A stretch of 8,143 nucleotides of DNA from NCBI GenBank assembly GCA_014534155.1, contig JACVSB010000066.1:1-8143 (forward strand), in the 5' to 3' direction. Of the stretch, positions 1 through 5,896 are shown piece by piece; position 1 is the stretch's first letter, and each line of letters begins with the position of its first letter. Position numbers and translations under genes: made by a program. Below the pieces are notes generated by a model. The model ran no database searches, had not been told where the DNA came from, and worked only from the letters and a program-made list of their open reading frames with translations. The stretch is from Thermoleophilia bacterium (GTDB lineage: Bacteria > Actinomycetota > Thermoleophilia > Gaiellales > Gaiellaceae).

Positions 1-675
1 GCCCTCGCGCCAGCCCTCGCCGAGCTGGCGCCCGAGCTCGAGGCCCGGGTTCCCCTCGTGCATCCGGCACGCCTCGACCATCTCCTGCACACGGAAGAGG
101 AAGCGCTCGAGGTCGATCCCCATGAGGGCAGCCGGAACCATCCCGAACGGGGAGAGAGCCGAGTAGCGTCCGCCGATCGACTCCTCGCCCTGCCAGACGG
201 CGCGGAAACCGTGCCGGCGGGCGTGCTCCTCGAGCGCGGAGCGCGGGTCGGTGACGACGGCGAACTGCTCCCCTCGATCGACCTTCTCCCAGAAGTAGTC
301 CAGGTGGCACTGCGTCTCCAGCGTCGTCCCGGATTTCGAGGCGACGAGGAAGAGCGTGCGCTCGAGGTCGAGGCGCGACTCGAGCGCGCGGACTGCGTCC
401 GGATGCGTCGTGTCGAGCACGTCGAACGTCTCGACCGCGAACGTCCGCCGCAGAACCTCGGGGGCGAGGCTCGAGCCTCCCATGCCCGCGAGCACGACGT
501 GGGCGAGCCCGTCCGCGCGCACGGCCCGCGCGAACTCGAGGAGCTCGGGCACGCGCCGGTGCATCCGTGCAGGCTCGTCGAGCCAGCCGCACCAGCGGCT
601 CTCGTCGCCGCCGGTCCAGATGCCGGCGTCGCGGTTCCAGATCCGCTCGACGAGCGGTGCGGCTTCGACCGCCAT
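1..675 (-). CDS. pgi: Glucose-6-phosphate isomerase, N-terminal part (cut by left edge)
   Basis: This is the first 225 codons of a cytoplasmic phosphoglucose isomerase, which interconverts glucose-6-P and fructose-6-P; the rest lies beyond base 1. The sequence shows the sugar-isomerase (SIS) fold motifs in order: GMGGSSLAPEV at residues 64-74, SKSGTTLET at 113-121, and SIGGRYSALSPFG at 166-178. These match the PGI half of the bifunctional transaldolase/phosphoglucose isomerase proteins known from other bacteria more closely than the classic E. coli Pgi. The ATG at 675-673 shares its A with the last base of the tal stop codon (TGATG). No Shine-Dalgarno sequence is visible in front of it, so translation is probably coupled to tal. 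No other in-frame ATG or GTG fits better. The family call is secure; the fusion-type assignment is from remembered motifs. Catalytic residues in the C-terminal half cannot be seen here. Confidence 0.93.
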   Translation of the reverse strand, partial: MAVEAAPLVERIWNRDAGIWTGGDESRWCGWLDEPARMHRRVPELLEFARAVRADGLAHVVLAGMGGSSLAPEVLRRTFAVETFDVLDTTHPDAVRALESRLDLERTLFLVASKSGTTLETQCHLDYFWEKVDRGEQFAVVTDPRSALEEHARRHGFRAVWQGEESIGGRYSALSPFGMVPAALMGIDLERFLFRVQEMVEACRMHEGNPGLELGRQLGEGWREG

Positions 676-1784
676 CAGGCGGTGACGAGCTCGCTCGTCG
701 TCCTCCGGATGCCGTCCAGGAGCTCGTCGAACGACTGGGCGAACTTCTGCACGCCCTCGCGCTCGAGCGTCTCGACCACGTCGTCGTAGTCGACGCCCGC
801 CGCCGCCAGGTCGGCGAAGACCTGGCGGGCCTCGTCGATCCCCCGCTCGAGCGTCGGCTCCACCCGGCCGTGGTCCTGGAAGGCGAGGATCGTCTCTTCC
901 GGCATCGTGTTCACCGTCTCGGGCCCGATCAGCTCCTCGACGTAGAGGACGTCCCGGTACCGCGGGTCCTTCGTCGAGGTCGAGGCCCAGAGGCACCGCT
1001 GCGGGCTTGCCCCCTTCTCCTCGAGCGCGCGGAAGCGGTCGGACTCGAAGACCTGCTTGTAGCGCTCGTAGGCGAGCTTCGCGTTCGCGATCGCGAGCTT
1101 GCCCCTGAGCTCGTCGGGCCCTCGCAGCTCGTCCAGGCGCCGGTCGGCCTCGGTGTCCACGCGCGAGACGAAGAAGCTCGCGACGGACGCGACGCGAGTA
1201 GCGTCGCCGCCGGCCGCGAGCAGCCGCTCCACCCCGCGGACGTAGGCCTCGGCGACCTCGCTGTAGCGCTCGAGCGAGAAGATGAGCGTGACGTTGATCG
1301 GGCGGCCCCGGGCGATCATCTCCTCGATCGCGGGGAGCCCCTCCTTCGTCGCGGGGATCTTCACGTACAGGTTCGGGCGGTCGATCAGCTCGTGGAAGCG
1401 CTGTGCCTGCTCGATCGTCGCCTGGGTGTCGAACGCGAGCGTGGGGTCGACCTCGATCGAGACGTAGCCGTCACGGCCGGGAGACCCCGCCTCCCAGACG
1501 GGGCGCAGGAGGTCGCAGCCCTCGCCGACGTCGTGGGCCGCGAGGTTGATGAAGAGCTCCTTCGGGTCGTCGACCTCCGGCGCGAGCTCGCGCAGCTGCT
1601 CGTCGTAGGCGGTGCCCGCGGAGATCGCCTTCTGGAAGATCGTCGGGTTCGACGTGACGCCACGGATCGCGTGCTCCTCCACCATCCGCTCGAGCCCGCC
1701 GCTTCGCAGCAGGTCGCGGGACAGGTAGTCGATCCACGGGCTCTGGCCGAGCTCGGCCAGACGGTGCAGGTTGGAACTAGGCAT
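675..1784 (-). CDS. tal: Transaldolase
   Basis: This is a 369-residue cytoplasmic transaldolase. It moves a dihydroxyacetone unit between sedoheptulose-7-P/glyceraldehyde-3-P and erythrose-4-P/fructose-6-P in the non-oxidative pentose phosphate pathway. Visible family motifs are GVTSNPTIFQKAI (residues 42-54), NLYVKIPATKEG with Schiff-base lysine K142, INVTLIFSLERY (163-174), ASFFVSRVD (202-210) and RCLWASTSTKDPRY (263-276). The length fits the ~370-residue actinobacterial/cyanobacterial type. The frame is open to 1883, but the ATG at 1784-1782 is chosen for two reasons. It follows GGAGGGAG at good spacing, and the Arg/Pro-rich residues upstream do not look like the family N-terminus (SNLHRLAELGQSPWIDYLSR). 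The start lies inside the last codons of rpiB and the stop overlaps the pgi start, so the three are almost certainly one operon. Confidence 0.96.
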   Translation of the reverse strand: MPSSNLHRLAELGQSPWIDYLSRDLLRSGGLERMVEEHAIRGVTSNPTIFQKAISAGTAYDEQLRELAPEVDDPKELFINLAAHDVGEGCDLLRPVWEAGSPGRDGYVSIEVDPTLAFDTQATIEQAQRFHELIDRPNLYVKIPATKEGLPAIEEMIARGRPINVTLIFSLERYSEVAEAYVRGVERLLAAGGDATRVASVASFFVSRVDTEADRRLDELRGPDELRGKLAIANAKLAYERYKQVFESDRFRALEEKGASPQRCLWASTSTKDPRYRDVLYVEELIGPETVNTMPEETILAFQDHGRVEPTLERGIDEARQVFADLAAAGVDYDDVVETLEREGVQKFAQSFDELLDGIRRTTSELVTA

Positions 1785-2316
1785 TTCCCAGGACTCCCTC
1801 CAGATTGTGGGCGGGTCCGGCGGCTCCGCCGGCTGTCGCCGCCTCCGGCGCGGGGAAACTGCGACGGGCGGCCTCCTTCTCAAGTCGCTCGACCTTCTCG
1901 AGGCGGCGCACGTAGCGCTCGCCCCCCTGGAAGCGCGCGGCGAGGAAGGCGCGCACCAGCTCGGCCGCGAGGTCGGGGCCGACGACGCCCGAGCCGAGGC
2001 AAAGGACGTTCATGTCGTCGTGCTCGACGCCCTGGTGGGCGGAGTACGTATCGTGACAGAGGCACGCGCGGATGCCCGGAAGCTTGTTCGCGGCGACCGA
2101 GGCGCCGACGCCGGAGCCGCAAACGAGGACGGCGCGCTCGGCGCTCCCGGCGACGAGCGCCTCCCCGGCCTCGCGCGCCTTGTCCGGGTAGTCGACGCGC
2201 GGCTCAACGGCGTCCACGCCGAGGTCGAGGACGTCGTGCCCGAGCTCCGCGAGGAGGTCGAGGAGCGGCGCGCGGATCTTCACGCCGCGATGGTCGAACG
2301 CCACGGCGACCCTCAT
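1777..2316 (-). CDS. rpiB: Ribose-5-phosphate isomerase B (RpiB/LacAB family)
   Basis: This is a 179-residue cytoplasmic enzyme interconverting ribulose-5-P and ribose-5-P. It opens with VAFDHRG (D8 and H9 in the phosphosugar pocket) and has CGSGVGASVAANKLPGIRAC at residues 66-85. C66 sits at the position of the catalytic cysteine and H99 (EHDDMNVLCLGSG) at that of the second catalytic residue of E. coli-type RpiB. The RpiB fold usually ends near residue 150. Here an extra tail of about 30 residues, rich in Ala, Gly and Pro, runs to a TAG at 1779-1777 that lies past the tal start codon, giving an 8-base overlap. The ATG at 2316-2314 has only a weak GGGGG (2334-2330) about 13 bases upstream. 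No other in-frame start is close. It is the first gene of the rpiB-tal-pgi operon and is divergent from tkt. The frame stays open far upstream, but that stretch is antisense to tkt. Confidence 0.95.
   Translation of the reverse strand: MRVAVAFDHRGVKIRAPLLDLLAELGHDVLDLGVDAVEPRVDYPDKAREAGEALVAGSAERAVLVCGSGVGASVAANKLPGIRACLCHDTYSAHQGVEHDDMNVLCLGSGVVGPDLAAELVRAFLAARFQGGERYVRRLEKVERLEKEAARRSFPAPEAATAGGAAGPAHNLEGVLGNA
1794..1801 (-). promoter_or_regulatory. Ribosome binding site of tal
   Basis: GGAGGGAG on the minus strand lies 9 bases before the ATG at 1784. It falls inside the rpiB coding tail and decides the tal start over the longer open frame that reaches 1883. Confidence 0.7.
1817..1832 (-). 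repeat. Short GC hairpin upstream of the tal start
   Basis: The minus strand reads CCGGCGGAGCCGCCGG, a perfect 16-base inverted repeat. As RNA it can fold into a 6-bp all-GC stem with a GAGC tetraloop. It lies inside the low-complexity tail of rpiB, about 33 bases before the tal start codon. It could tune tal translation or mRNA stability, or be a by-product of Gly/Ala-rich, high-GC coding sequence. It has no U-tract, so it is not an intrinsic terminator. Confidence 0.4.
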
Positions 2317-2373
2317 TCGACGTACGTTACCCCCGAGAGGTTTAGCTGAACGTCTGGGGGAGATGGGGAGGCC
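2317..2373. promoter_or_regulatory. Divergent rpiB / tkt intergenic region
   Basis: This 57-base gap must hold the start signals for both the rpiB-tal-pgi operon and tkt, unless promoters lie inside the genes. The tkt ribosome binding site is probably GGGGGAGA at 2356-2363, 10 bases before the ATG; a second GGGGAGG at 2365-2371 sits too close to the start. Two small dyads are visible: ACGTACGT at 2320-2327, three bases from the rpiB start, and GTTTAGCTGAAC at 2340-2351, palindromic except for one pair. No convincing -35/-10 pair is seen on either strand. A shared regulator for the two sides is inference. Confidence 0.5.
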
Positions 2374-4230
2374 ATGAGCGACGTCGAACGCTGGCAGGAG
2401 CTGGGGCAGGAGCTGCGCGTGGACTCGATCCGCGCGAGCGCAGTGACGAAGTCCGGACACCCGACGTCGTCGATGTCCGCGGCCGACCTCATGGCCGTGC
2501 TCGTGGACAAGTACCTTCGTTACGACTTCGACGCGGCGGAGGACCCGCGAAACGACCACCTGATCTTCTCCAAGGGGCACGCTTCGCCGCTCCTCTACTC
2601 GATCTTCAAGGCGGTCGGCGCGATCACGGACGAGGAGCTCCTCACCTTCCGCCTGCTCGGTAGCCGGCTCGAGGGCCATCCCGTGCCCGTCCTCCCCTGG
2701 GTGGATGTCGCCACGGGCTCGCTGGGCCAGGGCCTCCCGATCGGCGTGGGCGTGGCGCTCGCCGGCAAGCGCCTCGACCGGATCCCGTACCGCGTCTGGG
2801 TCCTGTGCGGGGACAGCGAGATGGCCGAGGGGTCGATGTGGGAGGCGTTCGAGCACGCCGCCTGGTACGAGCTCGACAACCTGACGGCGATCATCGACGT
2901 GAACCGCCTGGGGCAGACGGGCGAGACGATGCACGGCTGGGACCTCGCCTCCTACACGAGCCGGGCGGAGGCATTCGGCTGGCACGCGATCGCGGTCGAC
3001 GGCCACGACGTCGGCGAGATCGACCGGGCGTACGCGGAGGCCGTCGCGACCGATGGGAAGCCCACGGTCATCGTGGCACGGACGGTCAAGGGCAAGGGCG
3101 CAGAGGCCGTCGAGAACCACCTCGGAGCTCACGGGAAGGCGCTCGACGATCCCGAGACGGCGATCCGGCAGCTCGGCGGCGAGCGTCAGATCCGGGTCTC
3201 CGTGCGAAAGCCGGAGGGAGATGCGACGCCGCACCGCTTCCCCGTCGGCGCGCTCGAGCTCCCGCGCTACGAGGCGGGCGGCAAGGAGGTGGCGACGCGC
3301 AAGGCCTACGGCGACGCGTTGCGCGCGCTTGGCGGCGGGCGGGGCGACGTGGTCGCGCTCGACGGGGAGGTCTCGAACTCGACGCACTCCGAGGAGTTCC
3401 GCGACGCCCACCCGGATCGCTACTTCGAGATGTTCATCGCGGAGCAGCAGATGATCGCCGCCGCGGTCGGGCTGCAGGTGCGGGGCTGGCGCCCCTTCGC
3501 CTCCACGTTCGCCGCCTTCCACTCGCGCGCCTACGACTTCGTGCGCATGGCCGCCATCTCGCGCGCGAGCATGGCGCTTTGCGGCTCGCACGCGGGCGTC
3601 TCGATCGGCGAGGACGGGCCGTCGCAGATGGCGCTCGAGGACCTGGCCGCTTTCCGGGCGGTGCACGGAACGACCGTCCTCTACCCGTGTGACGCGAACC
3701 AGACGGCGAAGCTCGTGGCCGCGATGGCCGACCTGGACGGGATCTCCTACCTGCGGACGACGCGCGCCGCCACGCCGGTCGTCTACGGGCCCGACGAGGA
3801 GTTCCCCGTCGGCGGCTGCAAGGTGGTTCGTTCCTCCGACGAGGACGACGTGACGGTCGTCGCGGCCGGGATCACGCTGCACGAGGCGCTCAAGGCAGCC
3901 GAGCAGCTGGACGCGGACGGCATCTCGGCCCGCGTCGTCGACCTCTACTCCGTGAAGCCGCTGGACGTCGCGACGCTGCGCGCGTGCGCCGAGGCGACCC
4001 AGGGCCGGGTCGTCACCGTCGAGGACCACTCGCCCGAGGGAGGGCTCGGCGAGGCCGTCCTCTCGGCGTTCGCGGATGCGGACGAGCGCCCGCGCGTCAC
4101 GCTGCTCGCGCCGCGCGAGCTCCCCGGCTCGGGCAAGCCCGCGGAGCTCCTCGCCGCCGCGGGGATCGACGCCGACGCGATCGCCGACGCCGCGCGGGCG
4201 CTCGTCGGTGCGCCGGTCGCGGCCGCGTAA
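2374..4230 (+). CDS. tkt: Transketolase
   Basis: This is a complete 618-residue, thiamine-diphosphate-dependent cytoplasmic transketolase. It transfers two-carbon ketol units between xylulose-5-P and ribose-5-P or erythrose-4-P. The N-terminal ThDP-binding domain has SGHP (H29), KGHA (H69), GSLGQG (115-120) and the ThDP/Mg motif from GDSEMAEGS (146-154) to N177. H254 lies in GAHGKAL. The pyrimidine-binding domain has IAEQQM with catalytic E357, followed by FASTFAAFHSRAYD, then GSHAGVSIGEDGPSQM (404-419). The C-terminal domain ends with SGKPAELLAAAGID, so the protein is intact to its TAA stop. Length and motifs (RLGQTGE, AFGWHAIAVDGHD) resemble the ~620-residue animal-type enzyme more than the ~660-residue E. 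coli type. The third residue of the ThDP motif is Ser (GDS), not the usual Gly. It is divergent from rpiB-tal-pgi and convergent with the broken oxidase gene. Confidence 0.97.
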   Translation: MSDVERWQELGQELRVDSIRASAVTKSGHPTSSMSAADLMAVLVDKYLRYDFDAAEDPRNDHLIFSKGHASPLLYSIFKAVGAITDEELLTFRLLGSRLEGHPVPVLPWVDVATGSLGQGLPIGVGVALAGKRLDRIPYRVWVLCGDSEMAEGSMWEAFEHAAWYELDNLTAIIDVNRLGQTGETMHGWDLASYTSRAEAFGWHAIAVDGHDVGEIDRAYAEAVATDGKPTVIVARTVKGKGAEAVENHLGAHGKALDDPETAIRQLGGERQIRVSVRKPEGDATPHRFPVGALELPRYEAGGKEVATRKAYGDALRALGGGRGDVVALDGEVSNSTHSEEFRDAHPDRYFEMFIAEQQMIAAAVGLQVRGWRPFASTFAAFHSRAYDFVRMAAISRASMALCGSHAGVSIGEDGPSQMALEDLAAFRAVHGTTVLYPCDANQTAKLVAAMADLDGISYLRTTRAATPVVYGPDEEFPVGGCKVVRSSDEDDVTVVAAGITLHEALKAAEQLDADGISARVVDLYSVKPLDVATLRACAEATQGRVVTVEDHSPEGGLGEAVLSAFADADERPRVTLLAPRELPGSGKPAELLAAAGIDADAIADAARALVGAPVAAA

Positions 4231-5716
4231 CGGCGGGTCTCGTTCGGGTTCGGCCCCTTCGCCGCCGACGCGCCGCGGACGGCCCCCGGTAGCCAGGTAC
4301 CCGGGCGACGTCGAACCTCTGGCGGTCGACCACCTGGAACTGCACGAGGTGCAGGTGGATCGGGTGCGTGTCGGCCGTCGTGTTGATCAGGCGCCAGACC
4401 TCGGTCGAGCCCACTCGCGGGGTGATCGTGACCGGGTCGTGGAAGTCCCTGCCCTCGAGCTGGAGCTTCGTGGGCAGGCCCGTCGCCGGATCGAGGATCT
4501 CGGTGAGGGGAACGTCCCGCACGAGTTTCCCGGCGGGGCTCAGCTTCGTGATCGGTCTCGGAGTGGCCGGGAGGGCGCTCGTGTCCGGGCCGGAGAGCGA
4601 CGTCCCTACGCGGAACTGCATGACCCGGCCCACCGTCCTCGGGTCCGGCGACGCGCCCGCCGGGTACGGCGTCTTCGCGCTGTTCGTGAGGAGGACGTTC
4701 GTCCCCGCGAGCTTCGAGAAGTCGACGACCACGTCGGCGCGCTCGCCGGGAGCGACGAGGAGCTGCTGCGTCGGTGCCACGCCGGGCAGGAGGCCCCCGT
4801 CGGCTCCGACCTGGTACAGGACGGGCTTCAGCTTGTCCTGGTCCTTCGCCGGCGTGAGGCTGAGCCCGTAGAAGCGGGCGTTGGAGCCGTTCACGATCCG
4901 GAAGCGGTACTTCCGCGGCTCCACGTCGAGGTACGGCCACACCTTCCCGTTGACGAGAACCGTCGTCCCGAAGTACTCGGGCACCCAGGTCGGATGGATC
5001 GCGGGGAGGATTCCCTGCGTCGCGTAGGACTGCGAGCCGTCCGTCAAGAACGACTTGTCCTGGATGATGAGCGGGATGTCGTAGGCGCCGCTCGGGAGGT
5101 TGAGCGACCGCTCGTGGGCGTCGGAGACGACGTAGCCGCCGGCCAGCCCCGCGTACGGGTTGAGGCGCGTGATCCCGAGCGCGTGGTCGTGGTACCAGAG
5201 CGTCGCTGCCTCCTGGTCGTTGGGGTAGTAGTAGAGCCGGTTCTCACCGGGGAGGAACCACGCGTCTGGCCCGCCGTCGCTCGAATCCGGCACGTGGCCG
5301 CCGTGCAGGTGCGTGACCGCCCGCACGTCGGGGAGCGCGTCCATCCCGTCGAGGGAGCGGTCGATCGAGGCCGCGAACAGGTGCTCCGCCGGGAGGTCGT
5401 TGAACCAACGGACGCTGATCGGCTGTCCCGAATCCGCCACGATCGTCGGCCCGAGGTACCCGCCGTTGTAGCCCCAGACCTTCGTGGCTGGGAGGTCGCG
5501 GTGCATCTTGACCGTGCGCTCGGCCATGTGCAGCTCGTAGTAGCCGGGCCCGGCCGGCCGCGCGATCGGTGGGATCGGCAAGGGGTCGACGAACTTCGTG
5601 AGCGCCGCCGGGTTCAGCGGACCGGCCTGTGCGCCGGCGCCGCCGACGACGACAAGCCAGGCGACGAGCGCCAGGGCCGTCGCGGCCGCCTGCTTCCAGT
5701 AGGGGCGACGAGTCAT
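4097..5716 (-). pseudogene. CotA-like multicopper oxidase, 3'-truncated and frameshifted
   Basis: This is an exported laccase/bilirubin-oxidase-type multicopper oxidase, which oxidises phenols, bilirubin-like compounds or metals with reduction of O2 to water. The ATG at 5716 follows GGAGG by 8 bases. TRRPYWK (residues 2-8) resembles a Tat motif, then come a hydrophobic stretch and a likely cleavage site at AQA (29-31). Copper motifs present are HLHG (H136, H138), WYHDH (H176, H178) and HPIHLH (H451, H454, H456). VNGKVWPYLDVEPRKYRFRI (255-274) is also CotA-like. In-frame homology stops at R472 (4303-4301). Two single-base corrections extend it to GPNPNE at 4239, and then the sequence becomes antisense tkt. 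The conserved GWKDT segment and the HCHxxxHxxxxM motif, with five copper ligands, are missing. The uncorrected frame reads on to 4097 as a nonsense Arg-rich tail (539 codons in all). The family is certain. Pseudogene status depends on the consensus being correct. Confidence 0.85.
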
Positions 5717-5721
5717 GGTTT

Positions 5722-5729
5722 CCACCTCC
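5722..5729 (-). promoter_or_regulatory. Ribosome binding site of the multicopper oxidase
   Basis: GGAGGTGG on the minus strand, with the GGAGG core 8 bases before the ATG at 5716, is the strongest Shine-Dalgarno sequence in the window. It fixes the start in front of the signal peptide, although the frame stays open far upstream as antisense to the ABC-F gene. Confidence 0.75.
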
Positions 5730-5812
5730 AGGTCGCAACCGCAGCACCCGAGCGGCGGCGGCAGATCACGTTGACGCGCCGAGTCTCCTCCCGTGCAGGC
5801 GGACGGACATCG

Positions 5813-5835
5813 GTACGGCTCCGGAAAGGCCGTAC
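5813..5835. repeat. 7-bp inverted repeat in the divergent oxidase / ABC-F gap
   Basis: GTACGGC (5813-5819) and GCCGTAC (5829-5835) form a perfect inverted repeat with 9 bases between the arms. The right arm lies within the palindrome CCGTACGG (5830-5837). It sits in the 180-base gap between the start codons at 5716 and 5897, so it could be an operator for either gene or a small RNA hairpin. No regulator gene is nearby to suggest which. The rest of the gap shows no clear promoter pair: a TTGACG at 5771-5776 has no fitting -10. Confidence 0.45.
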
Positions 5836-5896
5836 GGGCTACTACTGATCGGCGCTGCGGCCTCCCGCCGCGAACCCGGCGTGCGACCATGCCGTC

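Noticed and set aside
567..2345. Long plus-strand open frame (about 590 codons) opposite tal and rpiB
   Set aside because: Its translation is Arg/Pro-rich with no recognisable motif, and it lies antisense to three genes with clear catalytic motifs. High GC makes such shadow frames common.
2317..4029. In-frame upstream extension of rpiB antisense to tkt (to a total of 750 codons)
   Set aside because: It has no domain motif and covers a complete transketolase on the other strand. The RpiB N-terminus (MRVAVAFDHRG) fits the family start.
4231..4238. Terminator between the convergent tkt and oxidase genes
   Set aside because: No stem followed by a T-tract is visible on either strand here. Any terminator was probably in the missing oxidase 3' segment.
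5771..5776. TTGACG as a -35 box for the ABC-F gene
   Set aside because: No acceptable -10 hexamer lies 16-19 bases downstream, so it is not called a promoter.
4076..5848. Plus-strand open frame of about 590 codons across the oxidase region
   Set aside because: It is Arg/Val-rich antisense of the oxidase, with no motif or ribosome binding site, and starts inside tkt.
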